From: Streptomyces aurantiogriseus
GTDB taxonomy: Bacteria > Actinomycetota > Actinomycetes > Streptomycetales > Streptomycetaceae
DNA length: 64,000 nt
Assembly (NCBI RefSeq): GCF_014649375.1
Contig: NZ_BMSX01000031.1
Coordinates: forward strand, 44,171-108,170
Reading direction: 5' to 3'
Shown: piece by piece, positions 7,953 through 16,445 of the stretch
Numbering within the stretch: the first letter of the stretch is position 1
Layout of the letters: the number at the start of each line of letters is the position of its first letter
The notes under the pieces: model-generated
Told to the model about the DNA's origin: nothing
Databases searched by the model: none
The model's input: only the letters and a program-made list of their open reading frames with translations
Position numbers and translations under genes: made by a program

Positions 7953-8555
7953 ATGGCACGGATGCCGTCGGCGGAACGCCGCCGACAGCTGACGGAAGCG
8001 GCGATCAGGGTGATGGCCCGGGACGGCGTCGCCAAGGCGACGACCCGGGCCATCGCCGCCGAGGCGGGCGTGTCCCTCAGCGTCTTCCACTACTGCTTCG
8101 ACTCCAAGCAGGCACTGGTCGAGTCCGTCATCACCACCATCACCGACCACTCCGTCACCATGGTGAAGGAGGCCATACGCCCCCGGGCGACGCTCGAGGA
8201 GACCGTCCGGGCCGGCTTCCAGGCGTACTGGAACCACGTCCGCACCCACCCCGACGAGCACATGCTCACCTACGAACTGACCCAGTACGCCCTGCGCCAG
8301 CCGGGCTTCGAACACCTGGCGCGACGGCAGTACGAGGTGTACGGCGCCACGTACGCCGAGCTCATCGACCAGCTCCACCGCAGCATGGACTTCCGGCTCC
8401 GCGTGCCCGTCTCCGTCCTGGCCCGCTACCTGGCCGCCGTGACCGACGGGCTGACCCTCAACTACCTCGTGCTCGGCGACGACGAGACCTGGACCGACAT
8501 CCTGGACACGGTCACCGCCCACATCGCCGGCCTGGTCCAGGCCGACGCGCACTGA
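7953..8555 (+). CDS. TetR-family transcriptional regulator
   Basis: 200 residues from ATG 7953. The N-terminal HTH reads RRRQLTEAAIRVMARDGVAK then TTRAIAAEAGVSLSVFHYCF, with the usual TetR turn and recognition helix at about residues 30-50. The C-terminal ligand and dimer domain is all-helical (about 60-195) with no recognisable ligand signature. It lies 33 bases after the dipeptidase-like gene on the same strand, so the two may be cotranscribed and the regulator may bind the dyads upstream of that gene. Confidence 0.88.
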   Translation: MARMPSAERRRQLTEAAIRVMARDGVAKATTRAIAAEAGVSLSVFHYCFDSKQALVESVITTITDHSVTMVKEAIRPRATLEETVRAGFQAYWNHVRTHPDEHMLTYELTQYALRQPGFEHLARRQYEVYGATYAELIDQLHRSMDFRLRVPVSVLARYLAAVTDGLTLNYLVLGDDETWTDILDTVTAHIAGLVQADAH

Positions 8556-8591
8556 CGTTTTCCGCCGGCCGGGGCGGGGGACCCGCCGAGT

Positions 8592-9317
8592 GTGGTGGCG
8601 TACGGAGCGGACCGACGGGTGCGCCTCCCCGCGCTCCACGTCCGCCTGGTGACCCAGACCTTCCTCCACTGGCGCTACCCGCCCGGCCAGGTTCAGGCCC
8701 TGCTGCCGGAGGGCCTGACCGTGGACGAGTACGAGGGCGCCGCCTGGGTGGGACTCACGCCCTTCCTCGTGGCGGACCTGCGCCCCACCGGCGTACCCGC
8801 CGCGCTGCCCGGGCCGCCGGCGTTCGCGGAGACCAACCTGCGGACCTACGTCCGTCGCCCCGACGGCCTGGACGGGCTGTGGTTCCTGTCCATCGAGGTG
8901 GCCTGGCTGCCGATGCTGGCCGCCCGCGCCATCGGCGCGCCCTGCCATCCGGCCACCCTGAGCGTCTCCCGGCACGGCGACGCCGTCTCCTACGAGGGCA
9001 CGAGGTGGGGCGGAGGGGTCTCCTACCGCCTGGTCGTCCGCCCGGGTCTTGTGGTCATGCCGACCGAGCGGGACGGATGGCTGATGGCGCGCCGGCGGGC
9101 GTACACGCGGCGGCTCGGCATGCTCTGGGAGACGCCCGTGGAGCACGAGCCGTGGTCGCCGGCCGGGGCCGTCGTCCACGAGCTGGACGAGACCCTGACC
9201 ACGGCGGCGGGCCTTCCCGCACCCGCCGGAGAGCCCCTGGTGCACTTCTCGGAGGGCGTCCGGCACATGCGCCTCGGCCCATCCCGGCCCTGCGGCGCCG
9301 TCCTCCGAGGCTCCTAG
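8592..9317 (+). CDS. DUF2071 / YqjF-family protein
   Basis: 241 residues; start GTG 8592 or the next codon GTG 8595, both with weak ribosome-binding sites. The order of motifs FLHWRYPPGQVQALLP, WVGLTPFLV, ETNLRTYVR, GLWFLSIE and HFSEGV is the DUF2071 (YqjF) pattern, structurally related to acetoacetate decarboxylase. Biochemical function is unknown. It follows the TetR gene by 36 bases and may be in the same transcript. Confidence 0.85.
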   Translation: MVAYGADRRVRLPALHVRLVTQTFLHWRYPPGQVQALLPEGLTVDEYEGAAWVGLTPFLVADLRPTGVPAALPGPPAFAETNLRTYVRRPDGLDGLWFLSIEVAWLPMLAARAIGAPCHPATLSVSRHGDAVSYEGTRWGGGVSYRLVVRPGLVVMPTERDGWLMARRRAYTRRLGMLWETPVEHEPWSPAGAVVHELDETLTTAAGLPAPAGEPLVHFSEGVRHMRLGPSRPCGAVLRGS

Positions 9318-9400
9318 CAGGGCGTTTCGCGTGTGGTGCCGGGCACCTGGGGGAACTCGGGCCGCGCCCAAGGGAAGGCCGGATCGCTCCAGGAGGTGCC

Positions 9401-9916
9401 ATGGCCGCGGACGCCGCGCGTTACGAGGACCGGGACGACGACCGGAATGACGACCGGAGCACCGAGCCCCTCGAGGGCTACACGCTGCTCGCCGCCGCCT
9501 TCACCACCGGCGCCGCCGTCTTCACCGGCGTCGCCCGGAGCCGGGGCGTGCAGCTGCCGCAGCGGGTGCCGCCGTGGGACGTCGCCCTCCTGGGCACGGC
9601 GACGTACAAGGCGTCCCGGCTGCTCTCCAGGGACAAGATCACCAGCTTTGTGCGGGCGCCCTTCACCCGCCGCAGGTCCGACGCCCCGGCCGGTGAGGTC
9701 ATGGACGAACCCCGGGGCAGCGGCGTGCAGCGTGCCGTCGGCGACCTGGTGTCCTGCCCGTTCTGCACCTCGGTCTGGGTGGCCGGGGCCCTGGTGTGTT
9801 CGTACGCCTGGACCCCCCGGGCCACCCGCCTGGTCTGCGCGGGCCTCGGCGCCGTCACGCTGGCGGACTGGCTGCAGTACGCCTGGACCCGGACCCAGCA
9901 GACCACGGAGGAGTGA
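9401..9916 (+). CDS. DUF1360 domain membrane protein
   Basis: 171 residues from ATG 9401 behind a perfect AGGAGGT at 9391-9397. After an acidic N-terminus (about 25 residues, rich in D, E and R) the DUF1360 pattern appears: LLGTATYKASRLLSRDKI, FVRAPF, then the CPFCTSVWVAG motif. Two to three membrane helices are likely. Function is unknown; related Bacillus proteins are sporulation-associated. A 56-residue acidic gene follows after 3 bases, so the two form a small operon. Confidence 0.8.
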   Translation: MAADAARYEDRDDDRNDDRSTEPLEGYTLLAAAFTTGAAVFTGVARSRGVQLPQRVPPWDVALLGTATYKASRLLSRDKITSFVRAPFTRRRSDAPAGEVMDEPRGSGVQRAVGDLVSCPFCTSVWVAGALVCSYAWTPRATRLVCAGLGAVTLADWLQYAWTRTQQTTEE

Positions 9917-9919
9917 GCA

Positions 9920-10090
9920 GTGAGCACGATGAGCGGGACGAGCGGGATGAGCCACCAGACCCCGTCCCAGGCCGAGGGTGAACGGGACGACGAGGACATG
10001 GTCGACACGACCGAGTACCCGACCCCCTCCCAGGCCGAGGGCGAGCGCGACGACGAGGAGGAGGTCGTGGGCGGCGACAGCGATTCCTGA
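9920..10090 (+). CDS. Small acidic repeat protein (56 aa)
   Basis: GTG 9920 follows GGAGG at 9908-9912 with 7-base spacing. The product is 56 residues, strongly acidic and without hydrophobic segments. It is built from two copies of PSQAEGERDDE separated by DMVDTTEYPT, and ends in a GGDSDS tail. It sits 3 bases after the DUF1360 gene and is probably cotranscribed and translationally coupled. No known domain was recognised. Composition suggests an intrinsically disordered protein, perhaps an acidic partner of the neighbouring membrane protein, which is inference. Confidence 0.65.
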   Translation: MSTMSGTSGMSHQTPSQAEGERDDEDMVDTTEYPTPSQAEGERDDEEEVVGGDSDS

Positions 10091-10107
10091 CGGATCCCGG
10101 CCGGTCC

Positions 10108-11031
10108 TCACCCGATGTAGCGGCGCGCCGACGACGACTTCCGGGCCCGCTGCAGTGCCGCCAGCCGGCGCTCGATCTCCGGCGGCACCGGGGTGCGCTG
10201 CCTGAGCACCCAGGGCAGACCGGCCGCCGCGAGGGCGAAGGCGCGGAGCGAGGCCCTGTCCCGGGGGACCGTGACCATCAGGCCGGCCGTGCGCCGCAGG
10301 GCCGGCAGGAGCGGGCGGCGCAGCCAGGTGAACCAGAGCGTGTTGCGGATCCCCAGGATCCGGCGCTCTGTGCTGTTCCGTGCCACCGAGGCCTGGTGGT
10401 GGACCGTCAGATCCTCGACGTAGCTCAGCCACCAGCCCTGCCGCAGCAGATCAGTGGCCAGGAGTTCCTCCTCACCGCCGAGCCACAGACCGGGATGGAA
10501 ACCGCCCGCGCCCCGGAAGGCGTCGGCGCGCAGGACGGTCGCGGCCGCGAGGAAGGAGCCGAGGGGCGGTCCCGGCAGGAAGTCGGGGCCGATCAGGGGC
10601 GACTCGCGCAGCTCCTTGACGACAGGGTCCTCGGTGCCGGACGGCTCCACGACGATACGCGCCGTCACCCCGGCCAGACACGGCCGCCCGTCGAGCAGGT
10701 CCGCCGCCCGCCGCAGCGCGCCCGGCGCCCACCAGGAATCGTCGTCGCTGAACGCGACGTAGGGCGTGCCGGCCTGCCGTACCGCGAGATTGCGGCCCAC
10801 GGCGCCGGTGTTCTCCCGGGGCCTGAGGACGCGGACCGCGGCCGGGTGGTGGCGTACCGCTTGGAGGGTCGCGTCGTCGGAGCTGTTGTCGACGACGATG
10901 ACGGGCGGTCGTTCCGGTAGCGCTGCCAGGGCGTCGAGGGTGCGCAGGACGCCGGCGCGGCGGTCGCGGGTGATCACCGCGACGGTGACCCGGCCGTCCG
11001 GTTCTGCCTGGCGGACGGGCTCAGCGGACAC
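10108..11031 (-). CDS. Glycosyltransferase family 2 (last gene of the glycan cluster)
   Basis: 307 residues, GT-A fold. The N-terminal Rossmann part shows VTVAVITRDR and VIVVDNSSDD, followed by the metal-binding FSDDDSWW; GGFHPGLWLGGEEELLATDL is the acceptor/ED region. The C-terminal 60 residues are basic and may touch the membrane. Inverting GT2 enzymes transfer a sugar from an NDP donor. It overlaps the preceding GT9 gene by 11 bases and is the 3' end of the minus-strand heptose glycan operon. The donor and acceptor sugars are unknown. Confidence 0.88.
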   Translation of the reverse strand: MSAEPVRQAEPDGRVTVAVITRDRRAGVLRTLDALAALPERPPVIVVDNSSDDATLQAVRHHPAAVRVLRPRENTGAVGRNLAVRQAGTPYVAFSDDDSWWAPGALRRAADLLDGRPCLAGVTARIVVEPSGTEDPVVKELRESPLIGPDFLPGPPLGSFLAAATVLRADAFRGAGGFHPGLWLGGEEELLATDLLRQGWWLSYVEDLTVHHQASVARNSTERRILGIRNTLWFTWLRRPLLPALRRTAGLMVTVPRDRASLRAFALAAAGLPWVLRQRTPVPPEIERRLAALQRARKSSSARRYIG

Positions 11032-12004
11032 CGGCTTCCTCTCCTCTCCGGTGTGGGGCGTTCGTCCCGCCGGGCCGCAGCAGGGACAGGGCCGCGGCGG
11101 TGGCCTCGTCGGCCCCGATGCGCAGGAGCTGGGGATCGGGGATGTCGCCGTGCGGGTCGCCGGGCGGGCCGGGCTTCCACAGGGCGAGGTGGCACGCGGA
11201 GCGGGGCGGGCCCCACAGGGCCGGGGACACCGGTCCGAACAGCGTCACGGACGGTGTGGCGTGGGCCACCGCGAGATGCGCGAGCCCGGTGTCGCCGCTG
11301 ACGACGAGCGCGGCGCCCGCCACCAGCGCCGACAGCTCGCCGAACGGCAGCCCGCCGCACAGCACGTCCTGCTGCGGCAGGCCCGCCCGGGCGGCGACGT
11401 CCAGGACCAGCGCGTCCTCCTTGGGGCCGCCGGTGACGACGACACGGTGTCCGGCGGCGCGCACCTCGGAGGTGAGGGCGGCGTAGCGCTCGGCCGGCCA
11501 GCGGCGGGAGGCGGACTCCGCCCCCGGGTGGATCACCACGGCTCCCGGCGCCGGGGACGCCGTGGTCGGCGCGGGCAGCCGTACGTCCTCGGGGTCGGCG
11601 GTGATGCCGTGGGCCGCAAGGAAGCGGCACCATCGTTCGCGTTCGTGTTCGTCCGGCCGCCACTCGGGAGGCCGGGGCGTGGTCTGGGCGAAGGCCAGCA
11701 GGCGGTGGGGGGTGAGGGCGGCGAGCGCGTCGCGGCTCTCGGGGCCGTTGCCGTGCAGGTCGATCGCGAGGTCGGGAGGTGGTCCCGGCCAGTGGGCGAG
11801 CGACGGCACGCCTCGCCGGGGCGCCTCGGCCGGGAGGACGGCGTCCACGGTTCCGGTGGCCAGGGCGGCCTCGCGCAGGGCCGGTGGCAGGGCCAGGACG
11901 ACCTCGTGTCCGGGGAAGGCCCGGCGTATGCCCCGCAGCGCGGGCACCCCGGCGAGCAGGTCGCCGAGGCCCAGTGCGCGCAGCACCAGGAGGCGGGGGG
12001 TCAT
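11021..12004 (-). CDS. Glycosyltransferase family 9 (ADP-heptosyltransferase-like), copy 1
   Basis: 327 residues from ATG 12004. The N-terminus RLLVLRALGLGDLLAGVPAL is the GT9 signature, as in LPS heptosyltransferases WaaC/WaaF. VVIHPGAESASRRWP and VVSGDTGLAHLAVA are the nucleotide-binding motifs of the C-terminal domain. It probably moves a heptose made by the GmhA/HldE/GmhB enzymes of this cluster. The start overlaps the stop of a short remnant frame (ATGA) whose first 34 residues are a divergent copy of this protein's N-terminus. The 3' end overlaps the GT2 gene. Confidence 0.87.
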   Translation of the reverse strand: MTPRLLVLRALGLGDLLAGVPALRGIRRAFPGHEVVLALPPALREAALATGTVDAVLPAEAPRRGVPSLAHWPGPPPDLAIDLHGNGPESRDALAALTPHRLLAFAQTTPRPPEWRPDEHERERWCRFLAAHGITADPEDVRLPAPTTASPAPGAVVIHPGAESASRRWPAERYAALTSEVRAAGHRVVVTGGPKEDALVLDVAARAGLPQQDVLCGGLPFGELSALVAGAALVVSGDTGLAHLAVAHATPSVTLFGPVSPALWGPPRSACHLALWKPGPPGDPHGDIPDPQLLRIGADEATAAALSLLRPGGTNAPHRRGEEAGVR

Positions 12005-12088
12005 CGGCGCCCTCGTTCCGGTGTCAGGTTTGTCGGCCGGGGGGACAGGGCCGCCTTCTCCGCGATGCCGGTGGTGGAGCGGCCGTCC
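11992..12088. repeat. 97-bp direct repeat, copy A (hldE/GT9 junction)
   Basis: Bases 11992-12088 are identical to 12180-12276, offset by 188 bases. The repeat spans the first bases of a GT9 gene and the end of hldE. Sequence beyond it, inside GT9, is similar but diverged. Confidence 0.85.
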
Positions 12089-12192
12089 GCCTGGTGTTCG
12101 GGGAGGGCCCGGCGTATGCCCCGCAGTGCCGGTATTCCGGCGAGCCGGTCGCCCAGGCCCAGTGCGCGCAGCGCCAGCAGGCGGGGGGTCAT
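12001..12192 (-). pseudogene. Truncated GT9 N-terminus fused to a second copy of the hldE tail
   Basis: A 63-codon frame from ATG 12192. It opens with a GT9 N-terminus (MTPRLLALRALGLGDRLAG, then IPALRGIRRALPEHQ) that differs at six of 34 positions from the intact GT9 next door. It then switches into the last 28 residues of HldE, repeated, and stops at 12001-12003. The ATG overlaps the hldE stop and the TGA overlaps the intact GT9 start, so coupling along the operon is preserved through the remnant. It is best read as a deletion relic of a second, paralogous hldE-GT9 unit. Confidence 0.75.
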
Positions 12193-12276
12193 CGGCGCCC
12201 TCGTTCCGGTGTCAGGTTTGTCGGCCGGGGGGACAGGGCCGCCTTCTCCGCGATGCCGGTGGTGGAGCGGCCGTCC
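12180..12276. repeat. 97-bp direct repeat, copy B (hldE/GT9 junction)
   Basis: Second copy of the 97-bp identity described at 11992-12088. It contains the true 3' end of hldE and the start of the truncated GT9 frame. Recombination between the copies would remove the remnant cleanly. Confidence 0.85.
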
Positions 12277-13616
12277 AGGTAGGGGAACAGGACGACCTGT
12301 CCGCCCCAGCTCTCCACGAGCGGCGCCTCCGGCAGCCGTTCCAGCGCGTAGTCGCCGCCCTTCGCCCAGATGTGCGGGCGCAGTTCGGTGAGGAGCCGCT
12401 CCGGGGTGTCCTCGTCGAACACGGCGACCGCGTCGACGCACTCCAGGGCGCGCAGCACCCGGATCCGGTCCGCCACCGGGACGAGCGGCCGTCCGCGGCC
12501 CTTGCGGCGGCGCACGGACGCGTCCGAGTTGACGCACACCACCAGGCAGTCCCCGGTACGGCGGGCGGCCTGGAGCAGCGCCACATGGCCGGCGTGGAGA
12601 AGGTCGAAGCAGCCGCCGGCGGCGACGACGGTGCCACCCGCGGCCCGCACCCGGGCGGCCGTGCGCAGGGCGTCGTCCGTCGGGTCGCCGTCGGCCGTCG
12701 CCGGCACGGCCGGGACGGTCACCGTGTCCGTCGCGACGGAGCGCACGCCTCCCTCGGCGACGTACCGGGTCGCGGCGTGCACGGCACCCCGCACGGCCGT
12801 CTCGATGAGCTCGCCGTCCGCCAGAAGCCCGGCGGCAGCCGCCGCGAAACGGTCCCCGGCACCGCAGGCATCGCCCTCGGCCGTGACCGGGCACGGCACC
12901 AGCAGCGGCGTCTCGCCGTGCGACAGCAGGGCACCCCGCCCGCCGAGCGTGACGGCCACGGAGGCCGCCTTCCAGGCACGGACCAGGGCGTCGGCGTCCC
13001 GGGCCGCCGTCCGCAGCGCACTCGCGTCCGCGGGCGCCTCACCGCCGACGAAGGCACGGGCCTCGCTCGCGGACGGCGTGACGAGGCGGACGCCGGGCAC
13101 CGGCGGCTCCCCGCGCGGGTGCGGATCCCAGACCACGGGCACCCGCGCGGCCGCCGACGCGAGCGCCTCGCGCAGGACCTCGGCGGTGCCCCGGCCGTAG
13201 TCGGCGACCAGAACGGCGCCGGCCTCGGCGACAGCCCGCCGCGCCTCGTCCGTCGCCTCCCGGGCGCGGCCCTCACCGTCGTCCAGGCGCAGCAGGGGGG
13301 TGCCCTCCGCGAGGACCCGGGTCTTGCTGGACAGCGCGCCGGCCAGGGGCAGCCGCACCAGGCGCACCCGGTCGGCCAGCAGCCGGACCAGGGACTCGCT
13401 GGCCGCGTCGTCGCCGAGCGCGGTGACCAGGGTGACGGGCCGGCCGTCGGCCGCGGCGAGCGTGGCCGCGAGCGCGGCTCCGCCCGGCCGGGAGGTGCGC
13501 CGGGCCTCGCTGACGACCGGCACCGGCGCGTCCGGGGCCAGCCGCTCGGCCCGCCCGCACAGGTCGTGATCGAGCAGCGCGTCCCCCACGACGACCAGCG
13601 GCGCGGGGGCGCTCAT
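12189..13616 (-). CDS. hldE: Bifunctional heptose-7-phosphate kinase / heptose-1-phosphate nucleotidyltransferase
   Basis: 475 residues from ATG 13616, close to the E. coli HldE length. Residues 1-300 are a PfkB/ribokinase-type kinase: VVVGDALLDHD at the start, GGAALA for substrate contact, and the catalytic GAGD at 252-255. Residues 325-475 are a nucleotidyltransferase with GGCFDLLHAGH (HAGH 341-344), plus VCVNSD and GRPLVPVADR. It would phosphorylate D-sedoheptulose-derived heptose-7-P at C1 and later activate heptose-1-P with a nucleotide. The start overlaps the gmhA stop (ATGA). Together with gmhA and gmhB in this operon it completes an NDP-heptose route, unusual in a Gram-positive. The 3' 88 bases are duplicated downstream. 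Confidence 0.93.
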   Translation of the reverse strand: MSAPAPLVVVGDALLDHDLCGRAERLAPDAPVPVVSEARRTSRPGGAALAATLAAADGRPVTLVTALGDDAASESLVRLLADRVRLVRLPLAGALSSKTRVLAEGTPLLRLDDGEGRAREATDEARRAVAEAGAVLVADYGRGTAEVLREALASAAARVPVVWDPHPRGEPPVPGVRLVTPSASEARAFVGGEAPADASALRTAARDADALVRAWKAASVAVTLGGRGALLSHGETPLLVPCPVTAEGDACGAGDRFAAAAAGLLADGELIETAVRGAVHAATRYVAEGGVRSVATDTVTVPAVPATADGDPTDDALRTAARVRAAGGTVVAAGGCFDLLHAGHVALLQAARRTGDCLVVCVNSDASVRRRKGRGRPLVPVADRIRVLRALECVDAVAVFDEDTPERLLTELRPHIWAKGGDYALERLPEAPLVESWGGQVVLFPYLDGRSTTGIAEKAALSPRPTNLTPERGRR

Positions 13617-14254
13617 CCGCCGTCCTTCCCCGTCAGCGCCGTCCACCGGTTCGCAGGCGTACGCCGCCGCTCGACGGCCGCGCGCCGCTCCACGGTCCGG
13701 TCGAAGGACTCGCAGAGCATGTGGACGGCCACCAGGTGCAGCTCCTGGACCGTGGCGGCCGTCGCCGCCTCCACGCACAGGGCCGCGTCCGCGCCTCCCT
13801 CCAGCGGGTTGGGCGCCGGACCGGTCAGCGCCCAGACGGTCATCCCGAGGCGACTGGCCTCCTTCGCCGCGACCAGCAGGTTCGCGCTGGCGCCGCTGGT
13901 GGACAGCAGGATCAGGACGTCCCCGGCCCGGCCGTGCGCGGCGACCTGCCGGGCGAAGATCTCCTGCACGCCGTAGTCGTTGGCGATCGCGGTCGTGGAG
14001 GACGTGTCGGCGTGCAGGGCGAGCGCGGAGAACGGCGGGCGGTCGTCGCGGTAGCGGCCCACCAGCTCGGCGGTCAGGTGCTGGGCCTGGGCGGCGCTGC
14101 CGCCGTTGCCCGCGACCAGGAGGCGGGCGCCCGCCCCCAGACGATCGGCGAGGGCGGCGCCCCACCGCTGGATGACGGGGGAGGCGTACTCGCGGAAGCC
14201 CTCGAGCGCCTTCATCAGGTCGTCGCAGTGCGTGACGTCGCTGGCGAGTTTCAT
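13613..14254 (-). CDS. gmhA: D-sedoheptulose-7-phosphate isomerase (SIS domain)
   Basis: 213 residues from ATG 14254. It is a single SIS-fold enzyme with LLVAGNGGSAAQAQHLTAEL (phosphosugar loop), DTSSTTAIANDYG, ILLSTSGASANLL and the helix TVQELHLVAVHMLCE, all typical of GmhA. It converts sedoheptulose-7-phosphate to glycero-manno-heptose-7-phosphate, the first step of heptose activation. The C-terminal 25 residues are basic and look non-structural. Both ends overlap neighbours by 4 bases (ATGA), so translation is coupled between the GT4 gene and hldE. Confidence 0.93.
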   Translation of the reverse strand: MKLASDVTHCDDLMKALEGFREYASPVIQRWGAALADRLGAGARLLVAGNGGSAAQAQHLTAELVGRYRDDRPPFSALALHADTSSTTAIANDYGVQEIFARQVAAHGRAGDVLILLSTSGASANLLVAAKEASRLGMTVWALTGPAPNPLEGGADAALCVEAATAATVQELHLVAVHMLCESFDRTVERRAAVERRRTPANRWTALTGKDGG

Positions 14255-15486
14255 CGGACGACTCCCGAGAGCGAGGGGACGGAGGAGACGGCGCTGTAGA
14301 CCTGGGTGACCCCGTCGGCGACGCGGTCCCAGGTGTAGCGGGCGAGGACGCGGCGCCGGCCGGCGGCGCCGTACCGGGCGAGCCGGGCCGGGTCGTCGAG
14401 GAGACGGCGGATCGTGTCGCAGAGGCCGTGGTCGTCGTCGGCCGGGACCAGCACGCCCGTCACGTCGTCCACGACGGTGTCGAGCTGCCCGCCCACGGCG
14501 GTGGCGACGACCGGTGCGCAGCAGGCCATCGCCTCGACCGGGACGATGCCGAACGGCTCGTAGCGGGGGAGGGACAGCACCAGGTCCGCGCCGGACATCA
14601 GCCGGGGCATCCGGGTGGGGCTCACCCCGCCCAGCAGCGTCACCCGGTCGGCGACCCCGCAGTCCTCGGCGATCGCGCACAGCCGCTCCGCCTCGGGCTC
14701 GGCGCCCAGCAGGGCCGGTTCGGGTCCGCCGGCGATGAGCAGTTCCGCGTCGGGCACGCCGGCCAGGGCACGGATCGCCCGGTCGAAGCCCTTGCGGGGG
14801 ACGAGCCGGCCGACCGAGAGCAGCCGGCGCGGCGCGGACGCGGGCCGCCGCGCGCCGGGGACCGGGGCGAACTGCGTGGTGTCCACCCCGCAGGGGACGA
14901 CGGAGACACGGTCGCGGGGGAGCCCCATGGCGACCAGCTCGCCCACCTCGTCCTCGCAGGTGGCGATGATCCCGGCGCACTCGCGCCCCACCGCCGTCTC
15001 GATGGCGACACGCTGCGGCGGACTGGTGTCGGCGGCGCCCTGATGCCGCTTCTTCACCGTGCCCAGCGCGTGGTACGTCTGCACCACGGGCACCCCCAGG
15101 GAGCGCGCCCCGGCCACCGCCGCCATCCCGGACATCCAGAAGTGGGCGTGCACCACGTCGGGTGGCTCCGCCGCCCACTCCCGCGCCAGCCATGCGCCGA
15201 ACTCCGGTATGTACGGCAGGAGTTCGTCCTTGGGTATCGGAGCCGGCGGCCCGGCGGGCACGTGCACCACCTTCACCCCGTCCGGCGTGGTGACCCGCTC
15301 CGGCAGCCGGGGGTCGTCGCGGCGCGTGTACACGGAGACCTCGTGTCCCCGGCGGGCCAGCAGTCGGGCCAGTTGGGCCACGTACACGTTCTGTCCGCCC
15401 GCGTCCGGGCCGCCGAGCTCGGCCAGTGGGCTGGCGTGCTCGGAGACCATGGCGACGCGGCCGGCCGTCGGATGGCTGGGGCTCAT
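14251..15486 (-). CDS. Glycosyltransferase family 4
   Basis: 411 residues, GT-B fold. SEHASPLAELGGPDAGGQNV is the N-terminal glycine-rich loop seen in sucrose-phosphate-synthase/MshA-type GT4 enzymes. HAHFWMSGM, SVGRLVPRKGFDRAI and YEPFGIVPVEAMACCAPVVA (the EX7E motif) are present. It is a retaining transferase using a nucleotide sugar. It sits inside the heptose glycan operon with ATGA overlaps at both ends and could add heptose or hexose to the growing glycan. Confidence 0.9.
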   Translation of the reverse strand: MSPSHPTAGRVAMVSEHASPLAELGGPDAGGQNVYVAQLARLLARRGHEVSVYTRRDDPRLPERVTTPDGVKVVHVPAGPPAPIPKDELLPYIPEFGAWLAREWAAEPPDVVHAHFWMSGMAAVAGARSLGVPVVQTYHALGTVKKRHQGAADTSPPQRVAIETAVGRECAGIIATCEDEVGELVAMGLPRDRVSVVPCGVDTTQFAPVPGARRPASAPRRLLSVGRLVPRKGFDRAIRALAGVPDAELLIAGGPEPALLGAEPEAERLCAIAEDCGVADRVTLLGGVSPTRMPRLMSGADLVLSLPRYEPFGIVPVEAMACCAPVVATAVGGQLDTVVDDVTGVLVPADDDHGLCDTIRRLLDDPARLARYGAAGRRRVLARYTWDRVADGVTQVYSAVSSVPSLSGVVR

Positions 15487-16445
15487 CGGGTGACCTCCTT
15501 GATCAGGCGCTCCCAGTCGTCCCGGAAACGCCGTTCTCCGTAGCGGGCCTGTACCGCAGCCCGGGCGGCCTCCCCTGTGACGCGGGCGTACGCGGGATCC
15601 GCGGCGAAACGGCGGACGGCGTCCTCCAGCACGTCGAACCGGTTGGAGACCACCCCCGCTCCCTCGGGCACCGCCTCCCGCACCTCGGTGGTGTCCAGCG
15701 CCACCACCGGCATCCCGAGGAACATGGCCTCCAGCAGGGACAGCCCGAGCGACGTCCACCGGATCGGGTGCAGGTAGAGGCGGCAGCGGGCCATCGCCGG
15801 GTGCAGTTCGCCCTGCGGCAGGTCCCGGGTGCGGCAGCGGCCGGGCGGCAGCCCGAGGTGCTCGGCGAGTCCCTCCGTGCGCATGCCGAAGACGTCCAGC
15901 GGCACCGCGCGGGCGAACCCCGGCAGCAGGTCCGTCCCGGTCGTACGACCGCGGCGTACGGGCTCGTTGACGACGACCGCGGCGCGGGGCTCCGCGCCGG
16001 TCCACAGGTGGCCCGGGTCGATGATGCCGTGCTCGATCACCGCCGTCGGCGCGCGGCCGTTGTCCCACATCAGCCGGTTGAAGTGGGTGACGTGCACGAG
16101 CGTGATGTCGGTGCGGTCGGCGAGGGGGTGGCGGGTGTCGACGGCCGACTCGTGCGGGCAGTTGTGCTCGACGTACACGGCGGGCACGTCGATGCCGGGC
16201 CGGCGGCCCGTCCACTCCTGCGCCAGCTCCACCTCGTGCGGCCGTTGCAGCACCATCAGGTCGATGTCGGCCGCGCGCAGCTCGTCGGGCCGCAACTCCC
16301 GTACCGTGCGCGGCCATTCCCACGTTCTGGCGCGCCCCAGCCCGTCCGGGCCGCGCTCGGGCGTCACCGGGACGAGGAAGGTGTACGGGCCCTGGACCAA
16401 CGACGTCAGCCATGAGCCGTGCACATGCCAGACAAGGATGTTCAT
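15483..16445 (-). CDS. Glycosyltransferase, GT-B type
   Basis: 320 residues from ATG 16445. N-terminal HVHGSWLTSLVQGPYTFLVP, VYVEHNCPHESA and a C-terminal GLSLLEAMFLGMPVVALDTTE (EX7E-like) identify a GT-B transferase related to GT4/CgeB-type proteins. The LYLHPIRWTSLGLSLLEAM segment is the donor-binding region. The lower similarity to named families leaves the donor open. ATGA overlaps couple it to the GT9 gene before it and the GT4 gene after it. Confidence 0.8.
   Translation of the reverse strand: MNILVWHVHGSWLTSLVQGPYTFLVPVTPERGPDGLGRARTWEWPRTVRELRPDELRAADIDLMVLQRPHEVELAQEWTGRRPGIDVPAVYVEHNCPHESAVDTRHPLADRTDITLVHVTHFNRLMWDNGRAPTAVIEHGIIDPGHLWTGAEPRAAVVVNEPVRRGRTTGTDLLPGFARAVPLDVFGMRTEGLAEHLGLPPGRCRTRDLPQGELHPAMARCRLYLHPIRWTSLGLSLLEAMFLGMPVVALDTTEVREAVPEGAGVVSNRFDVLEDAVRRFAADPAYARVTGEAARAAVQARYGERRFRDDWERLIKEVTR

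Noticed and set aside
5628..9371. A 1247-codon open frame on the minus strand opposite the dipeptidase, TetR and DUF2071 genes
   Set aside because: It is antisense to three well-supported genes and has a non-protein-like composition caused by GC-rich third positions.
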